Shown: positions 35,114 to 43,455, counted from the first letter of the stretch. The stretch: 64,000 nucleotides of DNA from an uncultured Clostridia bacterium (GCA_945912145.1 CAMEBF010000001.1:372001-436000), one strand, 5' to 3'. Numbers and translations: made by a program. The notes: generated by a model from the sequence alone, not told the origin.

Positions 35114-36376
35114 TTATGGCTCCTTATAGGCGATTTTTCCGCCGCAAAGCGTCATGACGCATTTTCCGTAAACCGTTCTGCCGGCAAACGGCGTTGCTTT
35201 GCCTTTGGATAGAAATTCGTCAGGATTGATTTTATAAGAGGTGTTTAGATCATAAATGCACAGATCGGCGGGATTGCCGACTTTGATTCCACTTTTCAGT
35301 CCAAACCGGGTCGCAGGTGCTGTACTCATCAGCGGAATGAGCTTTTCGAGCGGCAAAACCCGTTTCATCACGAGCTCCGTATAAAGAATCGGGAATGCCG
35401 TTTCAAGTCCCGTGACGCCCATCATAGAGCCGGCCAATCCTTTTGCTTTTTCCTCTGCAGAATGCGGTGCATGATCGGTCGCTATCATATCGATCGTGCC
35501 GTCGAGGAGTCCCTCAATCAGAACAAAACCGTCTTGCTTACTCCGGACAGGAGGATTCATTTTGAAGCGGCCGTCCTCTTTGAGCTGCATATCGTCCAGC
35601 ACAAGATAATGCGGCGCCGTCTCGCAGGTAATATTCACACCGTCAGCTTTCGCCTTACGGATCAGCGCGACACTCTCCTTGGTGGAAATGTGGCAGACAT
35701 GATACCGGACGCCGGTCTTTTTGCACAGCGCAATATCGCGTTCAATCTGCCGCCATTCACTTTCGGAGCAGATGCCCTTATGCCCGTGCAGGGCGGCGTA
35801 CCGTCCGTCATGAATATACCCGCCGCGCAGCAATTCATTCACTTCGCAATGGGCGGCAATGATCTTATGAAGACGCTTGGCACACATCATGGCTTTTTCC
35901 ATGATTTCATCGCGCTGTACGCCTCGTCCATCGTCGGAGAAAGCGATTACACGATCGGCAAGATCCTCCATATCGGACAGCTCTTCTCCTTTTTCACCTT
36001 TTGTTATCGTACCATAAGGGTAAACGCGGATTACAGCATCGCGGTCAATCAGATCAAGCTGAGCTTGTAAATGGTCAAGCGTGTCAGGTGCCGGAGAAAG
36101 ATTCGGCATGGTACAGACCGCCGTATATCCACCGTGTGCCGCCGCCATTGAGCCGGTACGGATCGTCTCTTTATAAGAAAAACCCGGTTCTCTGAAATGC
36201 ACATGCACATCAACAAAACCGGGGAAAATATACTTTCCGCTGCAATCGAAAACTTCACAATCGGAAACATCAAGCGCGCCGCCGACGGAAACAATGTTTC
36301 CGTTCTCAATGAGGATATCCGCTTTCTGAATCTTATTATCAAGAAAACAAGTTGCGCCTTTACATAAAATCGCCAT
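35114..36376 (-). CDS. pyrC: Dihydroorotase
   Basis: 420-aa amidohydrolase of the multifunctional/PyrC class I type. Zn ligands in FVDVHVHFREPGFSYKE (HxH, about residues 56-58), HCEVNE, HVCHIST and the catalytic Asp in IATDHAPHS. First gene of the pyr operon. The ATG at 36376 has AAAGGTG upstream; the start is preceded by a structured leader. Confidence 0.96.
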   Translation of the reverse strand: MAILCKGATCFLDNKIQKADILIENGNIVSVGGALDVSDCEVFDCSGKYIFPGFVDVHVHFREPGFSYKETIRTGSMAAAHGGYTAVCTMPNLSPAPDTLDHLQAQLDLIDRDAVIRVYPYGTITKGEKGEELSDMEDLADRVIAFSDDGRGVQRDEIMEKAMMCAKRLHKIIAAHCEVNELLRGGYIHDGRYAALHGHKGICSESEWRQIERDIALCKKTGVRYHVCHISTKESVALIRKAKADGVNITCETAPHYLVLDDMQLKEDGRFKMNPPVRSKQDGFVLIEGLLDGTIDMIATDHAPHSAEEKAKGLAGSMMGVTGLETAFPILYTELVMKRVLPLEKLIPLMSTAPATRFGLKSGIKVGNPADLCIYDLNTSYKINPDEFLSKGKATPFAGRTVYGKCVMTLCGGKIAYKEP

Positions 36377-36401
36377 GGTATCACCTTTGTCTGTTCGGCT
36401 C

Positions 36402-36458
36402 AAAGAAAGGTTCCGCCGCAATAAGGCAGAACCCGGAAAAAACATATCAGAATCTGCC
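36402..36458 (-). promoter_or_regulatory. Candidate transcription attenuator in the pyr leader
   Basis: In the transcript, a 9-bp hairpin GGTTCTGCC/GGCGGAACC (36409-36433, 7-base loop) is followed by TTTCTTT (36402-36408), a terminator-like element. An upstream GGCAGA (36453-36458) is complementary to TCTGCC in the 5' arm of that hairpin and would disrupt it. This antiterminator/terminator arrangement is typical of pyr attenuation. I do not see a clear PyrR-binding consensus. Confidence 0.5.
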
Positions 36459-36485
36459 GGAAAACCGAATCAGAGATTTTTATTT

Positions 36486-36514
36486 ATTATACCAAAGGGA
36501 TAGATCGATGTCAA
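36486..36514 (-). promoter_or_regulatory. Consensus promoter of the pyr operon
   Basis: Minus-strand TTGACA (36509-36514), 17-base spacer, TATAAT (36486-36491). Leaves a roughly 100-base leader before pyrC. Confidence 0.88.
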
Positions 36515-36571
36515 GAGCAAACTCAATTTTCGGCAATCTGCCTTGATTTTGAAAAGAAGTAAAATCCATAC

Positions 36572-36600
36572 TTGACATTTCGGTATAAAATCGATATAAT
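36572..36600 (+). promoter_or_regulatory. Consensus promoter of tRNA-Pro
   Basis: TTGACA (36572-36577), 17-base spacer, TATAAT (36595-36600); 22 bases before the tRNA. Confidence 0.88.
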
Positions 36601-36622
36601 ACAACTGTTGTGTTTCACATAA

Positions 36623-36698
36623 CGGGGTGTAGCGCAGTTGGTAGCGCGCCTGCTTTGGGAGCAGGATGTCGGGGGTTCGAATCCCTTCACTCCGACCA
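36623..36698 (+). tRNA. tRNA-Pro (anticodon TGG)
   Basis: 76-base cloverleaf. Acceptor CGGGGTG/CACTCCG with one G-T pair, D arm AGCGCAGTTGGTAGCGC, anticodon arm CCTGC-TTTGGGA-GCAGG giving TGG, T arm GGGGGTTCGAATCCC, and an encoded CCA end. It sits at the left boundary of the accessory region. Confidence 0.97.
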
Positions 36699-36699
36699 T

Positions 36700-36744
36700 A
36701 TTGAGTATTCATAAGGGATTTGACCTGTGAATACTCAATTTTTT
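36700..36744 (+). terminator. Terminator after tRNA-Pro
   Basis: 12-bp arms ATTGAGTATTCA/TGAATACTCAAT with a 16-base loop, followed by a T run. Confidence 0.85.
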
Positions 36745-36745
36745 G

Positions 36746-37268
36746 CTTAAAATAGAGTTTTGAATATAGTTTGATATAATTTTTATGTATCGTCGCATTC
36801 CTTTCGGAGTGCGACTTTTTAGTTCGCATCAACTATTTGCTAAGGAATATTATAGTTTTTTGCATAAAAACACATCCTTTCAAAACACACCTTGTAATTT
36901 TCGTGAATCTTTTTATCATTATATCACAAACACAATAATCATCTCAATACCCCTACACACAAAAACTCCTCACCGATTGCTCGATGAGGAGTTCGTTTTA
37001 AATATAGAGTTTTACTTCAATATCTCGTCAGCCTCTTACACGCTTTGTTGGGGATATGGAATAGACATATTCCTGTGCATCCTCAATCGTCAGAGTGAAC
37101 TCAGCGAACTGAGTGAAGATTATTGCGTCAGCAACAAGGTTCCCGGGTACCCGTTCCAAATCTTTGATTTGGTTAACGGGTGGGGTTCTAACTTCCTGCC
37201 ATCGGCAATAGCTGCCTGCGGTTCAGTTGGCAAAGCGGAGGGTTGCGTCATTCCTACCTGATTTTAAA
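36746..37268. other. Gene-poor stretch with degenerate coding debris
   Basis: No confident gene. A 9-bp stem AACTCCTCA/TGAGGAGTT at 36964-36993 has a T-rich tail on the minus strand and may terminate the PHP-gene transcript. Short minus-strand frames at 37031-37260 end with peptides such as FTLTIEDAQEYVYSISPTKR and ADGRKLEPHPLTKSKIWNG but lack full-length context, so I read them as relics or repeat-like debris. An open plus frame here has no SD and no recognisable product. Confidence 0.4.
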
Positions 37269-38216
37269 TTATCTATAATCTTCAACAAAATATGCGTTGG
37301 TGTTCGCCTTTTTTCCCGAGGGACCTATCACTTCAATTCGGAAGTATATATCCTCATCCTCCAGCTGAAAATCTGCTTGCGTTACATATTCACCCACAGG
37401 AGCATGCAAAGCCTTTGAGCGTCTGCCTGCAGTAGAAAGTGCTATACGTTGAGCCGGTGAACACTCAATGTGAACATTACCATCCTCTAACGTCAGTTCA
37501 AAAATTCTCGGCTCACGCGTACAATAAAATGACCCGCTCTGCATAGCAGATATAACAGATTCATAACTGAGTGAATCACAAAGAAAAACTGTTTTTCCCC
37601 CGAAGCTGTCGCAACGAACATCACCAAAAGGAAATTCATTATGATTATCGTCTGCCATAGTACAAAACAATCGCTTTCCACTACGGAGCATTTCATCATA
37701 AACCTGCTCTTGTCCGTCATCTCCACCCTCAACAAACACAGAATTGTTATATATTTCTACAATACTACAGCCTTCTAAGTCACGATAGTCATCAAGACAT
37801 TGCATTGACCAATATGGATGATTATACGCAACTATAAAGCCTAGTTTTTTTAGCTTCTGTATATATTCGTTCACAGCTTTCATATCTCTGTAGTCAGGTG
37901 TGTCAGGAAGCACAACTTCTTTGTCACCATTTATATTAAATGCATTGAGGTGATAGCATCTTCGGAACTGACTGCTACTGACAACATTGTCGCTGATATC
38001 TGCCTCAAAGGAATTAATAGCAACAAAATCATCTGTGCAAAAATCGCTATGGTCAAAATAATTATCGTGATCCGAAAATGCAACTATGCTGTACCCCTGC
38101 TCCTTATATGCATCACGAATTTCTTCGGGCGATTTCCTGCCATCAGAGAGTGTGGTATGACAATGCAAATTAGCAACATATTGGTTTTTCTCTTTAGAAA
38201 TTAGTATATGCTTCAT
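37269..38216 (-). CDS. PHP domain metal-dependent phosphoesterase
   Basis: 315 aa. PHP motifs: LHCHTTLSDGRKSPEE (HxH, about residues 18-33), VAFSDHDNYFDH, AYNHPYWS and MADDNHNEFPFGD, all metal-binding positions of the family. The C-terminal about 80 residues form a beta-rich extension with EFTLEDGNVHIECSP-like strands. No polymerase domain, so probably a hydrolase of a small phosphate ester (such as a histidinol phosphate-like or nucleotide substrate). AAGGAG 8-9 bases before ATG. Lower GC than neighbours and isolated after the tRNA, consistent with acquired DNA. Confidence 0.85.
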   Translation of the reverse strand: MKHILISKEKNQYVANLHCHTTLSDGRKSPEEIRDAYKEQGYSIVAFSDHDNYFDHSDFCTDDFVAINSFEADISDNVVSSSQFRRCYHLNAFNINGDKEVVLPDTPDYRDMKAVNEYIQKLKKLGFIVAYNHPYWSMQCLDDYRDLEGCSIVEIYNNSVFVEGGDDGQEQVYDEMLRSGKRLFCTMADDNHNEFPFGDVRCDSFGGKTVFLCDSLSYESVISAMQSGSFYCTREPRIFELTLEDGNVHIECSPAQRIALSTAGRRSKALHAPVGEYVTQADFQLEDEDIYFRIEVIGPSGKKANTNAYFVEDYR

Positions 38217-38256
38217 CAGCGCTTTCTCCTTAAATATCCACTTTATTTTTATCCGT

Positions 38257-38285
38257 ATTTTATCACATTGACTCTATATAATCAA
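38257..38285 (-). promoter_or_regulatory. Promoter of the PHP gene
   Basis: Minus-strand TTGATT (38280-38285), 17-base spacer, TAAAAT (38257-38262). Confidence 0.7.
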
Positions 38286-38339
38286 GCAACAAATTCAAAC
38301 AAGCTTTTGTTGTTTAAATCCCATTTGATTAATAATTAT

Positions 38340-38471
38340 CTATAGCAGTTCGTCAACATCTTTTGTGGGGATACCGTCCGAGCAAGCTTTATTTCGGAAC
38401 TCGTTCATTCCGTTGATTAACAGATTGCATTCGAAATCCGTGAGCTTCAGTTTGGTTTTCTTATTAAAATG
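38340..38471 (-). pseudogene. C-terminal relic of a small mobile-element-type protein
   Basis: An open frame without a start codon encodes HFNKKTKLKLTDFECNLL followed by INGMNEFRNKACSDGIPTKD and VDELL, then a stop. It resembles, from memory, the C-terminal end of small proteins carried on conjugative elements of Clostridia (pattern LTDxExxLLINxLNEFRN). It directly follows the EamA gene stop, so only the tail remains. Confidence 0.4.
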
Positions 38472-38473
38472 CT

Positions 38474-39361
38474 TTAACCAAAATTAATAATTATTAAAGA
38501 CGTTATGCCGATCAGGATTCCCGCAGCGCTTCGCTTCGTAAGTTTTTCTTTAAAGAAGCATGCGCCCGTCAGTGCGGAAATTATTGTCGCTCCGCCGTCG
38601 TTTATCGGGAACATAACGGCTGATGGAACGTTTTTCGCCGCGACGGTGGCAAGCTGATTTATTGCAAACAGAATAACCGAAAGGATCGTTCCGTATAAAA
38701 ACAACTTACGCGGGACGGTTTTGATTTCTGTTCTGTTTGCTTTCGAAAACGAATTTATAATAAGTCCTGCAAGCATACCCGCGCCGAGCAGTGAAAACGT
38801 ATAGAATGAGAACACCGACGCGCTCATATCGGGAAGGAATTTCGAAAACATTTTCTGCGAAAGCATGACCGTTCCGTTTGATATCATACTGCCGATCAAC
38901 AACAGCAGAGTTTTAAACGTAAACGCACCCGTCTGTTTTTTTGAATAACCGATGAGAAGCCATCCCGAGAATATAAGCAGAGCAATTCCCGCAAACTGCA
39001 TGAGCTTCATTTTTTCTGCGAACATAAATATTCCTGCGATGCAGGGAATCAGCAGTCCGGCAGAGCCTGCGAGAGAGGACAGAACCATAACTCCGTGTTT
39101 GAGCGATTCGAGACTGAAGTAAATATTAAGTGCCAGTGCCAAGGCTCCGAGCGCGGATATCCCGAATGCGTACGGATTGAATTCGGGCAGTCCCTCGCTC
39201 AGCATCAGAACAAATGCGATTAATCCCGCAAGAACGTAGCTGTAAGAACAGTATACGAAGTACCTCGGCGTGCTTGTGACGAGAGTGCTTGTTTTCTTGT
39301 TAAAGAAGCTCTGCGGAATACGCAGAATAAGAATTGTTATTAAAAATATATAGTCCTTCAT
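38474..39361 (-). CDS. EamA/DMT family transporter
   Basis: 295-aa membrane protein with about ten helices in two five-helix halves, e.g. YSYVLAGLIAFVLMLSEGL, GISALGALALALNIYFSLESLKHGVMVLSSLAGSAGLLIPCIAGIFMF and, in the second half, SAVMFPINDGGATIISALTGACFFKEKLTKRSAAGILIGI, the EamA signature with its conserved Lys/Glu region. Third gene of an operon with a phosphoesterase and a glycosidase (1-base spacing), so a sugar or metabolite exporter/importer role is plausible but unproven. Confidence 0.88.
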   Translation of the reverse strand: MKDYIFLITILILRIPQSFFNKKTSTLVTSTPRYFVYCSYSYVLAGLIAFVLMLSEGLPEFNPYAFGISALGALALALNIYFSLESLKHGVMVLSSLAGSAGLLIPCIAGIFMFAEKMKLMQFAGIALLIFSGWLLIGYSKKQTGAFTFKTLLLLIGSMISNGTVMLSQKMFSKFLPDMSASVFSFYTFSLLGAGMLAGLIINSFSKANRTEIKTVPRKLFLYGTILSVILFAINQLATVAAKNVPSAVMFPINDGGATIISALTGACFFKEKLTKRSAAGILIGITSLIIINFG

Positions 39362-40669
39362 TTACCTTATCGCTATTACGGTATTGGGCTTCATTGTAAT
39401 AAAAAATTCTCCGTTGTCGGAGGCGCAGGTTTCGGTAAGCTCGAAATCCTTATCCTCATCAAGCGTAAAAATGCTGTAAAGCCTGTCCTTTTCGTTTTTT
39501 CCGAAGTCGATTTTGAACGAACGCGTTACTGCACGGTCATCGGCAGAGTAGTATGCTATCATGGTTACGCTTTTTCCGTTTCCGACGGCTGACGCGGCGT
39601 AGATATCGGGAATGTCGCATTCTGTTTTGCACTCCGCCCCCATTTTGAGCATTTCACCCCATAGCTTGACGGGATAGTAGCCCTTTTTCGGCTCAAGCGT
39701 ATTACGATCAAACAGATTGTTCATGCTTGACTGAATTCTTGCGTCGTAATACATGAGCATGTCGGCTGAGGATTTTTGGCACTGCGCCATGACGGCGGCG
39801 CAAAAAACCGCGCCCTTTACGGAATTCATTTCAATAAGACTTTTTTTCCACGTTTCGCCCTCCCAGCCGACAACGTAGTTCCATTCGTTTAATATGCTTT
39901 CGGTTTCTGTGTATCCGTATTGATCCAAAAGCTCGCGGTGACGCTCTGCGTCGATAGTGAAATCTTCGATTTTATCGGAATATCGATGCCATGAGTAGAA
40001 ATCCATGGGTACGCCGTGTTCGCGCATATATTCAAAAAACGGTACGAGCCATTTTTCGTTATAACAGCATACTGCGGGGCCTCCGATTTTAAGAGACGGA
40101 AATTTTGATTTTAAATGCTTTGCCGTGACGGCGAAAAGCTCGTAGAATTCCTCGGGCGTTCCGAGCCAGCATTTGTTGTTAAAATCGGGCTCGTTCCATA
40201 TTTCCCAGTATTTTATTCCCATTTTAAAGCCGTCCGCCCAGCCGTAATTATAATGATTTATGATATGCTCGCATATCACAGCCCATTTTTTATAATCCTT
40301 AGGGGGTATAATTCCGTAATGCTTCGGCCAGTGTTCGATTTTATTGCCGAGACGGAAGAATACCTGCGCTCCTGAGCGTTCTATATTTTTTAAATACATA
40401 TCCGTAAGCGTGAAATCATACGAATTCGGGTCGTTTTCATCCTTTTCGAAATTCGGAAATATTCCGATTATGTCAACGCAGTGCTCTCCGCCGTAATCAT
40501 AGCATATCGATGCGTCGTGCGTTCTGGCGTACGGAATATTCGCGTCGATAAAGTACGGCATGTTCGTTAAATTCTGATCGGCGTTTTCGGTATATACAGG
40601 ACCGTTGTTAACGGCGTTCATCGGCTTTATTCTGCCGGTTATCGAGTTTTTGTTTACAGTTAGCTTCAT
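39362..40669 (-). CDS. GH39-like glycoside hydrolase
   Basis: 435-aa (beta/alpha)8 enzyme without signal peptide. KYWEIWNEPDFNNKCW (about residues 160-175) carries the acid/base Glu in the NEP motif. SILNEWNYVVGWEGE (near 265) has a candidate nucleophile Glu, and SWHRYSD supplies substrate-binding residues. The N-terminus TGRIKPMNAVNNGPVY and the C-terminal beta domain (SVTMIAYYSADDRAVTRSF) fit GH39-type beta-xylosidase/iduronidase relatives; GH51-like or related clan A families remain possible. The second gene of a three-gene operon. Confidence 0.78.
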   Translation of the reverse strand: MKLTVNKNSITGRIKPMNAVNNGPVYTENADQNLTNMPYFIDANIPYARTHDASICYDYGGEHCVDIIGIFPNFEKDENDPNSYDFTLTDMYLKNIERSGAQVFFRLGNKIEHWPKHYGIIPPKDYKKWAVICEHIINHYNYGWADGFKMGIKYWEIWNEPDFNNKCWLGTPEEFYELFAVTAKHLKSKFPSLKIGGPAVCCYNEKWLVPFFEYMREHGVPMDFYSWHRYSDKIEDFTIDAERHRELLDQYGYTETESILNEWNYVVGWEGETWKKSLIEMNSVKGAVFCAAVMAQCQKSSADMLMYYDARIQSSMNNLFDRNTLEPKKGYYPVKLWGEMLKMGAECKTECDIPDIYAASAVGNGKSVTMIAYYSADDRAVTRSFKIDFGKNEKDRLYSIFTLDEDKDFELTETCASDNGEFFITMKPNTVIAIR

Positions 40670-40672
40670 ATG

Positions 40673-41758
40673 TTAAACCTTCCCGTTTGAGATTCTGTCT
40701 ATACGGTATATTTCCGTTTCATACTTATATGGTACGTTTTCGTCAAGAATAATGAGCCTGCCGCCGCGTTCGCCTCCGTATGTGTGGTAGCCCGCACCTA
40801 TTGTCTGAACAAGGTCTATGCCCTCAACGTTTTCGGTAAAATCGTTTACGTGGTCGTGACCGAAAAATGCCGCGACGATATCGCCCGTTCTGACCCAGCT
40901 TTCGAATTCGTCTCTGCGTTCGTTCGTCGGAGACGGTGCCTCATTGAGCCTTCCGGACGAAAAAACGTCGTCGGGAACTTTATAATACCTTCCGTTATTT
41001 TCGAACGCGCCGTCGGTTCCTTTTGACACCTCTTCGAAACGGTCGTATTCCTGTAAAACGGGAATATGCTGAAACAGTATCGACGGAACGTTTTTTCCGC
41101 CGTTTTGCTCTCTTAATTTAAGCGCGGTTCTTTCGCGCCATGCAATCTGATCCTCGTGAACATAGTCGTAGCCGAGGTCGACGGGGCGGGAGTAGTCGGA
41201 CTGCCTTATATAGTCGTTTGAGTCGACGCACCATATATTCCATGCGATTTTGTCGGAATTCGAATGAAGAACAGGCAGTGAACAGTTCGCGCAGCCGAAA
41301 ACGTCCTCGTCGTTCATGGAGCTTCTGAAGTTATCATACTCGCAGTAAACGCAGATTTGATTTTCTCTCTGCATAAACGGGTTTACGTATGCGCTCTCCG
41401 CGTCGTGATTCCCGAAAACGATTGCAAGAGGAATGTTTTTCTCCGCAATCGGAGCTATAATTTTTTTGATTGTCGAACGCATGTATTCGTATGTAAACTC
41501 TTCCCAGAATCCGCTTATGTTGTCCCCGCCGAAAACGACGAGATCCGGTTTTGCAAGCTCGACGCATTTTCTTATGACGTTTATAGTTTCTTCGCTTTTT
41601 CTCTTCGGAATTTCCGGGTCCTCATCGTCGTCCATTGCGGGGTCAACCTCGTGAATGTCGGTAAGATGAAGAATTCTGAATTTTCCGTTCGAATTGAAAC
41701 GAAGCGGTTTTTGGTTGTCTTTTATATGTCTAAATGCAGTTGGCAGTCCCGAAGCCAT
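40673..41758 (-). CDS. Calcineurin-like metallophosphoesterase
   Basis: 361 aa. Metallophosphatase motifs in order: RILHLTDIHE (DxH, about residues 29-38), VVFGGDNISG (GD), VFGNHDAES (GNHD), FQHIPVL, and FFGHDHVNDF (GHDH). Intracellular, resembling the DUF-type Icc/PhoD-like purple-phosphatase branch. First gene of an operon with the glycosidase and the EamA transporter; GGAGG precedes the ATG. Substrate unknown. Confidence 0.9.
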   Translation of the reverse strand: MASGLPTAFRHIKDNQKPLRFNSNGKFRILHLTDIHEVDPAMDDDEDPEIPKRKSEETINVIRKCVELAKPDLVVFGGDNISGFWEEFTYEYMRSTIKKIIAPIAEKNIPLAIVFGNHDAESAYVNPFMQRENQICVYCEYDNFRSSMNDEDVFGCANCSLPVLHSNSDKIAWNIWCVDSNDYIRQSDYSRPVDLGYDYVHEDQIAWRERTALKLREQNGGKNVPSILFQHIPVLQEYDRFEEVSKGTDGAFENNGRYYKVPDDVFSSGRLNEAPSPTNERRDEFESWVRTGDIVAAFFGHDHVNDFTENVEGIDLVQTIGAGYHTYGGERGGRLIILDENVPYKYETEIYRIDRISNGKV

Positions 41759-41790
41759 AAGAAACCTCCGAAAATTGATTTACTTAGTTT

Positions 41791-41819
41791 AATATAGCAC
41801 ATTCTTGCATGGGTTGCAA
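41791..41819 (-). promoter_or_regulatory. Promoter of the phosphoesterase-glycosidase-transporter operon
   Basis: Minus-strand TTGCAA (41814-41819), 17-base spacer, TATATT (41791-41796). Confidence 0.75.
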
Positions 41820-41924
41820 CGGAGAATATGAAATACAACGGATTTTTATATTGAAAATATAATATTGCTTTGAAACATGGAGCAATCTTGTTAAAAAGCG
41901 GAGAATGGTGAAGAGAGAATATGT

Positions 41925-41962
41925 AAAAATCGGCAAGTTCCGTCAGATACTTGCCGATTTTT
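41925..41962. terminator. Strong inverted repeat at the edge of the phage relic
   Basis: AAAATCGGCAAG/CTTGCCGATTTT arms (12-13 bp) around an 11-12-base loop with T runs after both arms; terminator-like in both directions. The right arm abuts the first phage-derived codons. Confidence 0.75.
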
Positions 41963-42163
41963 GACAATGCTCCCGGCTGCGAAACGCAGGAGGTACGGCT
42001 GTCCCTGTTCACAAAGGGCAGCTACACCAAACTGAAAAACGCGCTTGTCCGCGCCTTGCTGGGTGCGGATTTTTATATTACCGACCGCCGGTACATCGGC
42101 TTTGAGACCGAAACCGGCTATCATCACTACGCCATTGACGTGGCGCAACTGTACGAGTTATAA
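41958..42163 (+). pseudogene. Phage neck/tail-completion protein, C-terminal fragment
   Basis: About 66 codons reading FDNAPGCETQEVRLSLFTKG, then SYTKLKNALVRALLGADFYI and TDRRYIGFETETGYHHYAID, ending VAQLYEL. The SL(F/Y)TKGSYT...ETGYHHY pattern is found, from memory, in small head-tail joining proteins of Clostridia siphophages, just upstream of the major tail protein, which is the next item here. The N-terminus is missing; the reading frame begins inside a terminator-like hairpin. Confidence 0.55.
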
Positions 42164-42251
42164 AAAAGCACGACGTTCGTCGCAGGCACTGCACAAAAAT
42201 TACCGCAAGGGTTTGTGTGCGGATTGCCACCGACGACTCGCCGGGAATTAG
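42164..42251 (+). pseudogene. Short zinc-ribbon-like fragment in the phage relic
   Basis: Frame directly after the preceding stop encodes ALHKNYRKGLCADCHRRLAG with a CxxC pair, in a gap where phages often encode a small protein. It has no start codon or SD of its own. May be a relic or spurious. Confidence 0.25.
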
Positions 42252-42262
42252 AGGAATGAATC

Positions 42263-42862
42263 ATGGCAACGATTGGTCTTGACTGACTGTATTACGCAAA
42301 AATCACCGAGAACGATGCCGGTGAGGAAACCTACAGTACGCCGTCTCATCTTGCGAAAGTCATCTCCGCTGACCTTTCGGTGGAACTGGCAGAGGCTACG
42401 CTCTATGCCGAGGACGGTGCTTCGGAGATCGTGAAGCAATTCAAGTCCGGCACGCTCTCCTTCAGCATTGATGACATCGGCTCTGCGGCGGCATCCGACC
42501 TCACGGGTGCGACCATCGACAAGAACAAGGTGCTGGTTTCCGCATCCGAGGACGGCGGCGACCCTGTAGCGGTGGGATTCCGTCCTAAGAAGTTCAACGG
42601 CAAGTACAAGTATTACTGGCTGTACCGCGTGAAATTCGGTATTCCGGCGACGAACCTTGCCACCAAGGGCGACAGCATTACCTTCTCTACGCAGACCATT
42701 GAAGGCACCATTCTGCACCGCAACAAGGCAAACGCAGGCGGCAAGCACCCGTGGAAAGCGGAGGCACTGGAAGGCGATACGCCCTCTGCGACCATTACGG
42801 GCTGATATAAGGAAGTATACGAACCGACTTATAGGGCAGTCAGCGGAGGAGGGTCTAACTAA
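42263..42862 (+). pseudogene. Phage major tail (tube) protein with two in-frame TGA codons
   Basis: ATG at 42263 follows an AGAGGA SD; MATIGLD is interrupted by TGA (42284-42286), then LYYAKITENDAGEETYSTPS and a long tail-tube-like protein (FRPKKFNGKYKYYWLYRVKFG, TFSTQTIEGTIL). A second TGA (42803-42805) falls where homologues I remember carry Trp before YKEVYEP; reading through adds YKEVYEPTYRAVSGGGSN to a TAA that overlaps the next ATG. Family: phi13-type phage major tail protein. Simple decay by point mutation is the likeliest explanation. Confidence 0.75.
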
Positions 42863-43247
42863 TGGATAACGAAAGAACTACAGTTGTCACCATCGGCAAC
42901 GAGGAGTACACGCTGCTCCTCACAACCAAAGCCACCAAGGAGATAGCCGGTCGATACGGTGGCCTGGAAAACCTCGGTGAGAAGCTGATGAAGTCCGAGA
43001 ACTTTGAAATGGCGATCGGAGAGATCGTGTGGCTTATCACGCTTCTGGCAAATCAGAGCATCCTCATTCACAACCTCAAGGACAAGATGCACCCCAATGA
43101 GATGCTCACCGAGGATGTGGTAGAGCTTCTGAGCACGCCCGTAGACCTCGCCGGATACAAAACCGCCATTACAGAGAGGCGCTCTATAAGGGCACCAAGC
43201 GGAATGTGAAAAGCGAAAAAGACGCAAAAAACGCACCACTCGGGTAA
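42862..43247 (+). pseudogene. Phage tail assembly chaperone, G-type frame, frameshifted
   Basis: Starts MDNERTTVVTIGNEEYTLLL and continues KATKEIAGRYGGLENLGEKL through LSTPVDLAGYKTAITE. At about 43172-43182 an extra GA (GAGAG) shifts the frame: translated directly it stops at 43209, but skipping two bases restores ALYKGTKRNVKSEKDAKNAP and a stop at 43247. This fits the G-type tail assembly chaperone that precedes a tape measure gene in siphophages. Confidence 0.65.
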
Positions 43248-43441
43248 CGGTCTCCGATGCGGAGCTGTTTACCCGGCTTCTTTATTACGGCCTTGCCCAT
43301 CTTCATCTCAGCCGGGATGAGGTGTGGCTGATGCCGTTTGGATTGCTTTTGGGCTTATGGGAGTGTCACAAGCAGTATAATGGACAGGCTGTTCCTGCTC
43401 ACGAACACTACATCGACGATATTATCCCGGACGGCATTTAA
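43208..43441 (+). pseudogene. Phage tail assembly chaperone, T-type frame
   Basis: Open frame without a start codon, VTVSDAELFTRLLYYGLAHL then HLSRDEVWLMPFGLLLGLWE and CHKQYNGQ..., ending DDIIPDGI. It is in the -1 frame relative to the restored G frame, and the canonical slippery heptamer A AAA AAC (43226-43232) sits in the overlap. A programmed -1 frameshift would fuse G to T, as in lambda-like phages. Confidence 0.65.
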
Positions 43442-43455
43442 GGAGGTGACGGGAC

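Noticed and set aside
36785..37261. Plus-strand open frame of 158 codons
   Set aside because: No Shine-Dalgarno site, no recognisable domain, runs through a terminator-like inverted repeat and AT-rich spacer; composition is unlike a real gene.
42263..42862. Selenocysteine or programmed TGA readthrough in the tail protein
   Set aside because: No selenocysteine insertion element seen and the region shows other decay signs (GA duplication, truncated tape measure).
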